From assembly GCA_013433145.1 (NCBI GenBank), contig CM024175.1, forward strand, positions 9,346,516-9,410,515: DNA of 64,000 bases. Reading direction: 5' to 3'. Below the pieces are notes generated by a model. That model was not told where the DNA came from. It worked only from the letters and a program-made list of their open reading frames with translations, and searched no databases. This DNA is from Ascaris suum. Lineage: Eukaryota; Nematoda; Chromadorea; Rhabditida; Ascarididae. This document shows positions 30,793-43,013 of this stretch, one piece after another. Position 1 is the stretch's first letter; every line of letters starts with the position of its first letter. Both the position numbers and the translations under genes were made by a program.

Positions 30793-33700
30793 GCATGCGA
30801 GAAGTGGAAAGAGGAGGTACAATCCGAACATACTCTGCGGTGTTAACAATCCGATGCCCAAGTATTAATAAAAACTTATGAAAAAAATGAGCCATGAGAA
30901 CAATTGCCATCCTGTATGAGCAAACTATTCTCTTCAAGAACCTGTTTACTTACTGCAACATCCTCCAACGTCACCGCATGGAATTCGTTACTATCAGAGG
31001 TGCAGCGATCACTTTCATTGAAGATGCTTCGTTCATTGATACAACCATTTTCAATGTGCTGATCATTTAAAGTGAACGTCGTCGTCGTCTGCAAAAACAA
31101 ATAAATGCTGCATTATGCCTCTCATTGATAAAGAGAATATATTCACGAGTAGATGAATATTTATTAATAACAAACTGTTGTAAGTGCATAACTAAAATTC
31201 TGGCGAGTAATAAAACATTTTGGAACAACTATCGCTCATACAGAGAAATCATCCATAAGTCGCTGTCGTATTTCATATTTCATTTTTTAGTCGTTTCATA
31301 CTAAGCAAAACTTAGGTCTCACGCTATCCTCATTTCAAAAATATTGCAGAGTTAAGCTGAACTAAGAAAACAGCCCGACGTCGCTTCATTAGCCTCAACC
31401 CTGCCTTCTTCCTCCAGCCGCCCCCCCCCCCCCTCAAGCCTCCAACTTTAAACTTTGAAAGCGAAAAATGCGCCAAGTCACCCCTCTACTTTCCTCCAAC
31501 CTACTCTACCGATGAAAACGGATAATGCCAGCTCTTCTGTTGGCTAGGCGGTGTTAATCACCTCTGATAAAAATGAGTCTGTATTGTCAACTGAACATAC
31601 CACTGGAGTCGGTGATTGAGTCTCAATGCCTGAAGCGTATAACTTTCCAACGTCGGATCCCTCTCGATGGCCCTCCTCTATATCCAATGCAATGTTCGAA
31701 TCGCCAGCAGCCAAATTCCGACCCTCTTGTTTCTTGTCGCATTCATCGTCTCTAAGTTCTTCACTTTCGTGAGCATTGCCCAAATATCCATCTCTCTCTG
31801 AAGCAACCTCCAGCTGCTCTTCCGGTTTACTTGTTGATAACTGCGTTTGTTCGATGTTGTTGGATATTGTATTTTCTGAGATCCGCGCATTTTGACCAGA
31901 GTCTGATGAAGTGAAAACGGAAAACTGATCTTCTGGAGAAGTCATGCAAAGATCGTTGTCTTGCACATCCGCGGATAGTTCTCCGTCTGAGATCTTTGGA
32001 TACAACTGTTCCTCTTCCGAATCCAAAATGAGGTGTTCTTGTGGATCTTCAGTTATGAGTTGATTTTCCATAGCGTCACTCTTCATTTGTCTTTCGTAAG
32101 TATCTGTGAATATTTGATTTTTGAGGTGTGCATATGAAAAGCGTTCGTTCACCTTCTCCGGTAATTGACTTTCAACGGTTTTTTCATAGTGATCAACTCC
32201 GGCATGAGGGTCTGAAATTTGAATTTGAGAAATAAAGTAATTATTTAACTTATCCGCTCATTACATGCCAAGTGTTTTAGCCTCCCCTCCCCCCTCCTCC
32301 TCACTCTTTCCTCTCTCCATACAATAAGGCAACTATTATTGTAACGCTTTTCTTCCTTTCAGAAAGAATCCTTAGCGGTAACAAAGACTAATGACGACGA
32401 GTGGAATAGAGATAAAAATAATTCCATTTGTTTGATCTCCAAAGAGAAGAAGATTGGATAGGACTGCCTAAGGTCCTTCATATTCTGATAATCTAGGTCA
32501 ACAGTACCGGACCATTACAGTACAGGTGGATTTTATGGTTGTACTACATTCTATTATGTATGCGAGAATTTCTACGGAAATCGGTTTTCACACGGTTATC
32601 AAAGGACTACTAAGTTATGTTTTAATACAAGCTCTAGTTGCTAATTTCAAAGTTGCACGGGAAAACAGTGAAATACTATTGAATAATAATATTAAACGAG
32701 CCAATGAAAAATCCAATAAATCATAAACATACCTTCCAGTGTCATGAAGAAAGTATTGCAAAGCTCGTCGAAAATTTGCTGCTCTTTCAATTCTTAAAAT
32801 ATTTACAACTATTATTGACTACTGCATGAAATTAAATCTGCGCTTCAATTCAAGAGGAGCACTTCATGAACTTGTATCTCAACCTCAACCTAGCCTAGAG
32901 AATAGGCTCTTAGCTGATCTTACTATTTAAATCACATACTTTGCCATATTGAGTTCACAGTGAGCTTACTCAATAATGAAAATTAGAATTTATTGTTTAA
33001 TTTATGACATTGCTATGACGTCAAAATTAAACGATTGTTAAGCATAAAAATTTCACTTAAATTAACGTTCCATTTAAATAAACTCAGAACTTCTGCATCA
33101 AAAAATTACTATCTGACAACTAATGGAAATATTGGATGCAAACGGATGCGCCGCTTATTGATCATCGAACAAGGATATTTGAATGTGAACTAGATCGAAA
33201 GTTGGCTTTAACACCACAACAACAATCGTAAAATAATATAAATAGTTTGCGAGTTAGTAAATTTTCAAATTGAAGATCATCCGTTGGTAGCTGAACTAAC
33301 TCAAAGTTGATATTTGAAAGGTCACTCGAATGGCCAATCTCGATAGATTGTTCTCTTGGTATGAAAATCGTCAATACTATATACCATCCTGTCCCCTTTC
33401 ACCCCCCCCCCCCTGGCTTATTCCTCATGTTAGTTGACCGATGCATGATGATGAGCGAAATTTTGAAAGCGATATTAACATTTTTTTTAAAAGAATTAAG
33501 TCTTCCGAAACGTTCAGTGGGCAATCAATTCCAATTCCCCCAAATTATGAACTTCAACTCTACCCTCCTCGTTAAAATATTCGTTAGCTTCAATATTCCC
33601 TCAATATTCTTTTCTCACCTCCCTTTCTCCTTGTCGTAATTCTCAATCTGCATTTCATCAAAGCAATTCTAATGAACAGACACTTCGAGTTGCACGCTAA

Positions 33701-34654
33701 ATGATATTTCCCAACGAATAGTAAATACATGAAGGCAGATGAAATTTAGTGAAATGAAGCGGTATTCTATACATATATAAGCAGCTCCCTAAAAGATGCA
33801 TAACGAAAAGAGCCAACTTCTTTTAACAACGGCTGCCCACTCATCCAATAGTGACCTCGTCGACTGTCCAGCATCATCGACTACATCATTTTTGCAGTAA
33901 CCTTGTCCTGAACGTTAGGTTTTAAAAAAACGTTTCGATGAATTATAAAATCTACAGTTTGAAAACCTTAATTAAAATGACAATATAAATCGACTGAAAC
34001 CTTAGGCAGTTGAGGTCACCCCTTGGCTGAAAACTGAAGTACTTGGAGTCACTTCCTACCAAATTCCTCCCATCAACCTCCCCCCCCCCCCCCTACCTCC
34101 CACCTGCCCCACTACCTTGTAACCTTTCCATAATGCACCTGTCGGTTAAATATAAACCACAAAGTTCAGTAATTTCCATGATGCAAATTAAAAGTTTTCA
34201 TGCGATAACATATAGGTCAACTCACCTCGCAATTCGAAGAGATGCTCGCGTTTCCGAAGAAACTCCGGAACTGTTGCAGTCGCACTCAGTTCCTTCAGCT
34301 CGTCTAGATACCTGAAAGAAAATTAACATGCAGCATCCCTAAAATAAAAAAAAAAAATTTCAAGAACCACATTAAATGGAACTTGGGCTACTTGAAATGT
34401 TGATCAGAGAGATGATCCTTTAAGGACCATTGACTTCACCGCTTATGATCCTTCACAGGGGAACAATCCTTCACCATAAAACGACTCTTCATGACAAATA
34501 CTAATGTCATTGTGCCTTATAAACAACAGAAAAAGGCCCATTAAAACAGTCAGAGCTAGTAGCGAAAGCCTCGAATGCTGAACACACGCATATTTGCGCT
34601 CACCAATCTGAGAGCCAAGTGCATATCCGGTAAGCAGGAAAAGATTTCCCAATT
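25437..34654 (-). CDS. Multi-exon acidic protein with two C-terminal membrane spans, unrecognised
   Basis: Minus-strand exons in order: 34604-34654 (tentative), 34226-34311, 32733-32792, 31601-32211, 30954-31088, 30130-30258, 29198-29323, 28822-28940, 26098-26272, 25437-25631. Phases agree throughout. The 34.3-kb and 32.8-kb exons encode a charged helix ([17 protein letters not shown], then [14 protein letters not shown]). The 611-base exon is long, acidic and Ser/Glu/Asp-rich, probably disordered. The four following exons are similar in style. The 26.1-kb exon has a basic stretch, a span [18 protein letters not shown] and an acidic tail; the last exon has a long hydrophobic segment near [19 protein letters not shown]. 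So it would be membrane-anchored with a large acidic cytosolic or lumenal part. The 26098 donor is GTCAAC, non-ideal, so the last exon could belong elsewhere. A further exon at 33215-33376 would also fit. No family recognised. Confidence 0.65.
27540..27660. other. G+C-rich island in a large intron
   Basis: Inside the 2.5-kb intron 26273-28821 lies a patch with GGCGTCCGCCACG and CCCCCGCCATAAACGGGG, the latter able to form a CCCCG/CGGGG hairpin. Both strands have short open frames. I cannot assign it; a small RNA, a regulatory element or an undetected exon are all possible. Confidence 0.3.
30710..30789. repeat. (TA)n microsatellite, about 80 bp
   Basis: Pure TA tract in the intron between exons 30954-31088 and 30130-30258 of the acidic membrane protein gene. 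Confidence 0.98.
33215..33376 (-). CDS. Candidate extra exon of the acidic membrane protein gene
   Basis: Between an ATATAG acceptor and a G-GTGTTA donor, 162 bases are open in phase 1 to phase 1, exactly what would fit between the 34.3-kb and 32.8-kb exons. It encodes [20 protein letters not shown], in the same acidic, Ser/Asp-rich style. It may be an alternative or constitutive exon, or chance. Confidence 0.35.
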
Positions 34655-34710
34655 CTGCAATAGATGAATTTTCGAAATAAAACCTTACCATTTATCAACA
34701 TCAGCAGCCA

Positions 34711-34782
34711 GACCTGAGGTCTCGAACCTCGGTCTCTGTGGCATTTGCCAGCAAGTTCGACCCATCGCTACGCCACATCAAA
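34711..34782 (-). repeat. tRNA-like module (SINE head or tRNA pseudogene)
   Basis: On the minus strand an A-box match TGGCGTAGCGATGGG (34761-34775) is followed by a B-box match GGTTCGAGACC (34718-34728) with a 7-base T-loop (TTCGAGA) between GAGG and CCTC. The flanks do not form a 7-bp acceptor stem, so it is not an intact tRNA. Confidence 0.5.
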
Positions 34783-35273
34783 CCAAACCAATGAGTACAC
34801 TGCGCACTTAACGCCGAAACGCACTCACTCGCTTGTATAAAAATTTGAATACGCACGTGTGGCATGCGTTCGATCAAAGCGCACCAAACGAGATACTCAG
34901 CTCCATAGCATTATTCACCATGTTAGTCATATTCTTTTGCTATATACCAGTTTCCATCCCAGTGCAGTTATTGGGGTTGGCCAAGGGGGGGGGGGGAGGA
35001 GGGAAAGGAGATCGGGGAGGGATATGGGGAGCGAGAAAGGGGGAAAGAAGGAAGCAGGTTAGAGGCAAGGAGAACAAGAAGAATAATCCCCTGTACTTTT
35101 AGGTCCAAAATGCAATTGATGACGAAAAATATTCACCAAATTCAAGAAAACCGATCAGTACATGTATAAAGATATTGAGTGATTAAGTAAAGCGCTATGT
35201 TAACGTTCATCATAAAGCCAACTTTAGTCTTGCACAGAATGCGAAGGATCATATACTCGAAAGTTGAAGAAAA

Positions 35274-35350
35274 CCCATAATAGTTTAGTGGTCATGGCGT
35301 CTGCTCAGAAAGTGGAAGGTCTCTAGTTCGGATCTCGCCTTCGGATGGAT
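35274..35350 (+). repeat. tRNA-like module (SINE head or tRNA pseudogene)
   Basis: An A-box-like TAGTTTAGTGGTCATGG is followed by an anticodon-arm-like TCTGC/GTGGA stem with loop TCAGAAA, then a B-box-like AGTTCGGATCTCGCC. The acceptor stem is weak (CCAT/ATGG). The arrangement is that of a diverged tRNA or a tRNA-derived SINE. Confidence 0.5.
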
Positions 35351-35399
35351 TTTTCGTTTCCCCTCCCTCCATTATCGAACACTTACATGCGGAAATTGG

Positions 35400-38360
35400 T
35401 ATCCGCATTCAATGACCACTTTGAACTTTCACAACGTCGAATTCCTTTGCGTGATTCCGTTCCTCACTAAGCATATTAGTGAAATATTACGAGATCAAAG
35501 GAGGTCGCCTTTAATGTGCAATTTGGGATGTTTGGTTTGGGATATTAAAGTGGAACTTGTAGATTAAATCAACCGCTTATATTAATTACTAGCTCAGTTA
35601 GATAAATATATTCAAATGTTACATCGGAATTGTTTGGAATGTTGTGATCGTTGATTTGCCCTCCTCAGTATTTATTTGAATTCGAATTTGCATTTCACAA
35701 TAAGGGCTTTGATTCATCGCATATGAGGAATAGGGGCAAAATTTGAATCGTTATTTGCTTTTATTAGTTACTGTTAAGTGGCCGTCTGGAGAAATGCAAA
35801 AAAGACAAGTCGGGCCTTCATTGAAAATTTGTGAGATCGCTGCTTAGAACTATGATCTGCTTGGCTGTGCTAATCCATCGAGTGTCGCTGAACGTGACGC
35901 CAATCCGTGAGGCTTATCTCATGAGCATGAGGCTAATCTTGTGAAAATGAAGCCAAACTTGTCAACTAATTTATAGACAGCAAATGACGTGAAATAATCA
36001 AATCTATTAAGGCGTAATTTACTCAAGTTTTTCATCATATTAAATAATTATATTCTATTCGTTATATTAAATAATCTATAATAGTAAGACGACAGTATTC
36101 AATAACAACTGTAATAGTTGATAAGTTTACTCGTATCTGATTGTTATTACTTTTTTGTCAAAAGTAGTAATTTGTTGTGAGTGAATACCGATAATATGGA
36201 TAATTTACGATCACCATTCACATATTGCAATCATCCAAGAAGACTTATTCCGATCTGATAGAATCTCCTAATTGTAAAGTAATGATACCTCTCCCTCCCC
36301 CACATATGTAAAGTTCATAGACATCAATAAAATCGACAATCGTCGTAAAGCGAATTATATTGTTGCACTTTCTGCTCATATCTTTGTGCTTTCGCTCACA
36401 GTTCTCAACAGTAGAACGGACTAAAGTGAGAGCGAGATAGGTCAATCATCGCAACATCCACAACACGGACTGCAAATGACCGAATGACCGATCGCCGACA
36501 AATATTCATTTCGTGGAAATTAACCAATATGTTATCAGTAGTTATCACAACTGAGATTTGCCCAACAAAGAACTGCAGTTTAAAAAAAAACGAATAATAA
36601 TGAGAAGTTATTGCTGCTTAAAATGAATGATTTAAGCGGTGAAAAAAAAAACCAATAAAGGTGATGTTTGAATTCGAAGATATGGGGATCTTAGAGCCTA
36701 TGCAAGAGAAGAATTTATCATTATTGGAGCTATCCGTTTTGCAGGCTTGAGCATATTTATTCGTTTACTTGCATAATGAACAAACGTTCGACGCAATCAA
36801 GTCGTTCCGCGCTGCCTTGTCGAGCAAATTTCCATATTAAGACGACTACAATCCGTGATCGCCGATTTAACTGCTTCGCGAGCAAAAGCATCGCCTATTC
36901 TGAAATGCGCCAATCGAGTCGGTGGCCGTTCGCCAAGGTGTTCCGTTGATTCGAACACATTAACCTAGTTGTTTTTGAGAAGTAACAAAGGAATGCGCTA
37001 AAAGAGTAACTCTGTAAAGGTTTTTAGCGGTTCAGATGAAGTGTAACTCGAACTATGTTTCTCGACATAGTGCTGATGTTACTCGATGTAGAACTTGAGG
37101 CAAAGTGGCGCATTGCTCCGTCGAGTGTCCGCTAATGTTCGTCTCGCACACAGACGCTTTCCTCATGTTGTTCATTTATTTATATGCATTAAAGAGCGCT
37201 TAACATTAGGGTTTCTGTTGAGTACACGCGCCCCGTTGTTTGAGTGTTATATAACATCAAACGGTGCCCCTCCCTCATTTACCTTCTTCCACCCTGCATA
37301 CTTTTTTGAGAGAAAAGCATCGTGTACTTCCCAATCCCCTATCAAACAACTTTTTTTGGGTAAAGAACTCGTAGAAAATATTTATTTTCACGCACTTAGG
37401 ACATTACTATACTTCGTTGTTTTATTACTGCGTTTAGTAACCCCTTTCTTCAGCAAATGTTGAGACGATCTGATAATTTTAATCCTATAGTGAAAGAGAG
37501 TCGCGAGAACCTTGCGCTATATCACCCACTCACTATGCAAAAAACCCCGCAAAATAATCGATAACAAGTAGGATGATTCAATAATCACCGACGAGATCGG
37601 CGATCGAAGTAATTTCGAATTTGTGCAAATAATTCAAGATCGATGTTGTTTTCAAGAACACAACATCGATTTTAAGTTTTCCTCTCCAGTTCTATTTCGA
37701 TAGCAACTCAACGTTTGTTCGGGAAATCAATGAGTGCGAGAGCCAATCAATGAGTGCAAGAGCCAATCAATAAGTGCAAGATCCAATCAATGAGTGCAAG
37801 AGCTAAGTCGAGTTGAATATTTATTAAACTGATATTCGCATTGATTATAATATATAGTGTTTAATATATATGTAAAATGTTTTGCCTAATTCAACATCGA
37901 ATTATTTAATCACCAAAATCTCTTCATAGTGCACATAAAAAGTGCAATGTATAAAACGAAGAGATAAACAGCCTAAAATAAGTTTTAAAAAAAAATGAAA
38001 ACATCCTTAATTATTATAGTTTAATTAAACTTTTCGAAATATTTTATCTTCGACGATGGTATAGAAATTATCATAGAAATTGATATAGAAATTCAAATAC
38101 AATCATTTAGTGCTGAACGTTTTTCATTATTATCGAATCGAATTTTTTTATTGCCAATAGCATATAATATAATTTTCCCTGGAATTTTTACTCGGATCGA
38201 ATTTCTCAATTTTGGATGTTTTCCTACTCAATTGTTTCCAACGTCGAATATTCATTTACACTCACTATAAGAATAGATTATCAATTATTATCATTGCAAA
38301 TAAAATTTTTTCTCTCATATTGTTAAGACATCAAAAAATTTTATTAAGTATTCATTTTCA
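35400..38360. other. Intergenic region with a CpG-richer patch
   Basis: Mostly AT-rich. The exception is 36776-37170, which is G+C- and CpG-richer and open in several frames on both strands. A minus-strand ATG cluster near 37165-37175 gives about 40 codons; 36820-36960 is open on both strands. It could hold first exons of the acidic membrane protein gene (minus) or of a plus gene, or a promoter. No phase-consistent model was found. Confidence 0.35.
37727..37806. repeat. 20-bp minisatellite, four copies
   Basis: Four near-identical units of about AGCCAATCAATGAGTGCAAG run head to tail, differing at one or two positions each. Confidence 0.9.
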
Positions 38361-38381
38361 ATGAATTATAAATTTTATTCT

Positions 38382-40825
38382 CTACTCTTGTGGTATTCCA
38401 CTATGATGACAATACATAAGAACATTCCAATTGAAAAGGCATGTAACATCGTTACGGCTTATTGTGCTAATACCTTCGCCAGCCGGATCACAAAAGCGCA
38501 AACATCGATTGCCAACACCCAATTTTGGATCCGCCATATTTAGGTGTTCACAGCATTTACGATTATCCTAAATATTTGAATTTTATTTATTATTTTATTG
38601 TTTTTTTTTTCATATTTAGCATAGGAGATCTTCTTTATTAATTTATTATTTTCTTATAAAGACTAAAACTTTTTTTTTCTTTTATGAAGATAAAGTCATC
38701 AAGATTTTTGCGTTCAGCAATTGCGTTTCACACAAACGGCAAAATGATATTTGTGTGAATGAAAATATTTTAATGCGTAACATACACTATCGCTAATCAT
38801 GTTAGTGTAAATTAACAATGAACATTATCTTTCCAGTCATTTTTTTTTAGTATTCGTAGTGATGTCATCCAAATTGCCTATTTCATTTGGTACCATAAAT
38901 TTATAGATTATGAAATATTCATATAAACTATATCTAAGTTATCGTCTTGGGAGTATTTCTGGAATGAGCACATTTAGAGGAGAAATTTGCATATAGTAAG
39001 AGTTGAGAGAAAAGAATTTGCTCAAATCTTTGAAAAAAATGATAAGCAAATTACATTTACAACAAACCTGATTTTGTGAGGCACAGAAAAGTACGGCACT
39101 CATATGTTTCAAATCACATTTCTCGGATTTGATCGATTGCATCAACTATAATTAATGATTTTAGCGTACAATTATGCGTTTAAATATTAATATACGTTTT
39201 ATTTTAATAAGTGTTCCATTTATTTTTTATTCTCATTCCAATGATTTGTCTTTTTCCTATTTATTTACCTGTAATTAGCAAAGCTCCCCTTCCCCTCCCC
39301 CCTCCCACCCAACCTATAATGCATCTAGCGAATGAATGATTGATTGTGATGTATAATAAATCATTCATTTCCTTTAGGAAGTTGAAGAATTAGTAGAACC
39401 AATGTTCGTAGATGAATTAAAGTTATTCGGCGAAAATCGCTCTAGTTTATGCTTATGTAATCTGGGGGTCGCGGACAAAGGGCTTTGATATTATTGCGTT
39501 TTGTCAAAGAACAAATAATATAACTGAAGATTATCTCACAATAGATTAGCTATTTTTTCATGTTTTAAAAATAAAAAGTAATTATAAATTACCAGATTTC
39601 GTGCTGATATTTCTTCGGTTTCATATTGGCACAATTCTATGCATCCTTCCGGTGCGTATTGTTGACAGCATTGCCTGAAGAGTGCGTTTGCCCTGTCTTT
39701 TGGAATACACGGCGAGAAATCGGTTTCGATAGTTCCACATTGAGACTATAATGATCGTTTTTTTTTCAATAGGAATTCACCTCATATCAATTAGAAAAAT
39801 ATTTGAAGCAATGATGGCGGAAATTTATAGCATAGTTGAAAGAGATTCCCATCATATTACATCATAATGAGCAAAAATCAATATTAGTAATAAAATAACA
39901 AAGTAAACCTTAGGAATCTATCAATTATATTTATTATTATTTGCTGTGTTTATATAAAATTTATTATTATTTGCTGCGTTTTCGCTTTATGATGTCACTA
40001 TTAATATTATGGACTTCTCAAAAAAAAACTTCGAGTTTTTTAATTACTCTCAATATCTTGCGCAATTCTTCTCTAAATTATTGCCGAAATTTTTGCAATA
40101 TTTTATAGAATTTTGATTTTTTTAATATTCTAAGAGAATTTTTTTAAATGAAAATATCTGTTTTAGTTAATCGTTTTTTTTTTGTAGAGATGGCTAATGT
40201 TTCATTGATTTTGTTGATTTTCATATGTTACATGGTCGAGATATTCAAAAAAAGATTTTTATGAGCATAAAATGGTTCAATTTACTCCGACCTATTTTAT
40301 CGCGGAATTTGATATCTCAGTAATAGTGTTTAAAATGCTGAAAGGATTTGAAATTCATAAAAATAATCGAATAACTTTGAGCAAAGAAATTTTCTACAAC
40401 CGCATAATTTCGTTCAAAGTGCATTAAAGCATTATGGCATTATATATGCAAATTTTGTCTTTATTAGTTCAATCACCATTACTGTGAATAACGAATCAAT
40501 GAGTGAAATTTTTCAACGAAGTCGTAAAATACCTTTATATGAATGCATAGAAAAATTAAATTTTATCATCGTTAACTTTTAAGATGACAGTAATATAGCA
40601 ATTCGATAATTTAAAATTGCCGAGATTTAAATTTGAGTTAATATTAACCATTTTAGCTTTATTAGGAAATTATACATTAAAAAAATTGTTTTATGATGTT
40701 CCAGAAAAAAAAATTTCTTTTTTTTTTGAATATCTTTGATCTCAATTTTTAAATATTTCAGAAACCTTATCTTCGGCGAATGCAATCTCCAAGAATACGA
40801 AAATAATAGCCGCTTTCAAAAACAT
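38382..40825 (-). CDS. Secreted DB-module (nematode Cys-rich) protein, complete
   Basis: Four exons, all joined in phase 0: 40766-40825, 39593-39745, 39068-39145, 38382-38567; 158 residues. Exon 1 is exactly a signal peptide (KAAIIFVFLEIAFA) plus three residues. The rest is one DB module, a nematode Cys-rich domain of unknown function: about a dozen Cys including FRQCCQQYAPEGC, VLFCASQ, DNRKCCEHLN, GNRCLRFCDP and a final MYCH. So it is secreted and disulfide-rich; the biochemical role is unknown. A TTTATTTCAG acceptor ends four bases before the ATG, an SL trans-splice site by position. AATAAA (minus strand, at 38374-38379) lies three bases after the TAG. The 1.0-kb first intron is much longer than the others. 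Confidence 0.95.
39378..39488 (+). CDS. Possible plus-strand exon inside a DB-gene intron
   Basis: In the DB gene's intron 39146-39592, the plus strand has a strong acceptor (TTTCCTTTAG) followed by 36 open codons to TGA, starting EVEELVEPMFVDELKLFGEN. The sequence looks coding. No upstream exon was found on that strand. It may be the last exon of a nested gene, or chance. Confidence 0.3.
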   Translation, partial: EVEELVEPMFVDELKLFGENRSSLCLCNLGVADKGL

Positions 40826-43013
40826 TTCACTGAAATAAAAAGTATTCACGCGATCACTTCGTTAAAGAATCGTATACGAGAAAATCTGTTAAATAGTTGA
40901 CGAATGGCGAATATAATGTATTATCTTGATCGATATCTATAAAGCAATTCATTGAACAATTCTTTTACGTTGCACTAATATGCAATTTGCTAAATTATCG
41001 ATAGATGCTTTATGTTTTCATTTGCCAATTTAGTTAATTTCTCAACTGTTATTTGGTAAGAAAGAAATTCACCTATTGTTCGATGATGCTAAAGACGATT
41101 TTATGATTTAATAAAGAAATCGTAAAGGAACGGAAATTACGGACTCATTTTCAGCATTCACATTTCTTTGCTATTATCACATAAAATGTAAGGTGGAAAA
41201 ATTACTATCGAACTTCATTACAGTGGGTGGAAAGGCAATTTGTAAGCATTAGTGCAATTCACCATGATGCATTCTGCAATAATATAAATTGCAGTAATGC
41301 AGTCATTTATGCTGACCATAGAAGTAATGAATCAATGATATAATTACTGAAATAATTCTATCAAAGAAACAAGAAATAAATTGAGCAAATAAAATAAAAC
41401 AATAACAAAATTAAGTTGGTAAAAGTACACAATAACCCTCGTATTAATGAGATAGGTTTGAAAACTTTGCTAATAGAGACTAATTTAATTTTAAATCTGC
41501 ACTTAACGATTAAAAAAATAAACGTTCTGAAATCTCAACTGGCTAAGATTTCGCAAAATACAGCAAATTTATACGCGCTATAATTCATCTACGGTTTTAG
41601 CTGTTGAAAAAGATGTAAAAATTTCAATGAATGATTAGAAACCATATTGCTATTTATGCAATATTTCCATAGCAAAAAAAATGTTTTCTTTTCCATTAGT
41701 TTTTATCTACTATGATAGTATATCGTAATACAGACGATATTAATAACGATTTACGAAACAAATAAGAAATAATAATATGTATGTGTGTGTGTGTGTGGAT
41801 ACGGATGTGTACGAAATGAAGGAACATTTCGGTTATAGGAATTGGGTTCAGCGGGTTGGCTGATATACTCTCGAATAGAGGGCAATCATGGAAAGAGGTC
41901 AAAAAAAGCGTTTTGCGATCATCTCAATTCTCAGTCGACAACATCATACGAACATCTTCAATTCATCCATTCATCTATGAATGTTGTTGAAATTCGCCGG
42001 GAATCTACATTTAATCCAAGAATAAAGAACTCTCAAATGTTTTTTTTTTCTCAGATGTCCGAATGCGTATCGTTTAGTGCAACATTTCAATCATAGATTC
42101 TTAATGGTCACTTTTAGTGTGTTGTTGTTTTTCTTTTTCCTTTTTTTTGTTTTTACTTCTCTTTCATTTTTTCTTGAATTCTTGAAAATTTATTGTACCA
42201 TTCTTGAATTATTCATATCAACGAATATCTCAATGGAAAATTTACTAATTATTATGCTAATTAATGAAAACATTTATGCAAATAAATATCGAAAACAACG
42301 AAAAAATGTTCGATATTTTTGATAAAATTATAGTTCTCACTAATTTATGCAAAAAATATTTTAGGAAATCATCGAATTTTTGACGACTTTTTTTTGAAAA
42401 TGAACTATGCTGACGAGTAGATTGACCTCTAAACATTCAACTACTATCAACTTCAAAAATTTGCAAAAAAAAAGAGAAAAAATCATGAGTCATTCATGAT
42501 AAAACTAGAAAATTTGAAAGAGATTTTGCGAAAATTTACAGTCGAAAAGAATTGTCGATTGTGCTTTCAAAATTATTGCGGAAAGTGAGATGGAGAAGTC
42601 GCAATTTATCCTCTTAAGAAGCACTCTAGTATACTTGGACTACTTGGACTAGTATACCTATCAACTAGTATACTTGGAACAACTTTTGCGCTAATATCCA
42701 ATATTAAATTTAAGAATTTTTTTTTTTGTAAAAGTTTGCCACAGTATTCGAAGCTTTTATGATGTAGTAATATAACAGTCTATAAAAAAAGAAAAGTATA
42801 CATAATATAGTTTACTGAGAATTTACTCGCTTGTATATATATTCAATCCATTCAATCTTTTTGATCGACGGGTGGTGAATTGATGACGATCAAAGTGAAT
42901 CCACCGATAGATGTTTTGATCATCAATCAATCGATGAAAGAACAGGTCGAATCACACAGAATGACAACGATTATCTGGAGGAATTGATTCAATTGCTTTT
43001 GTTTGAAATTGAA

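Noticed and set aside
33307..33639. Plus-strand 110-codon frame
   Set aside because: Crosses a C run and pyrimidine tract, has no splice partner or domain, and overlaps a better minus-strand candidate exon.
38361..38543. Plus-strand 60-codon frame
   Set aside because: It is the antisense of the last DB-module exon, whose Cys pattern and phases are clear on the minus strand.
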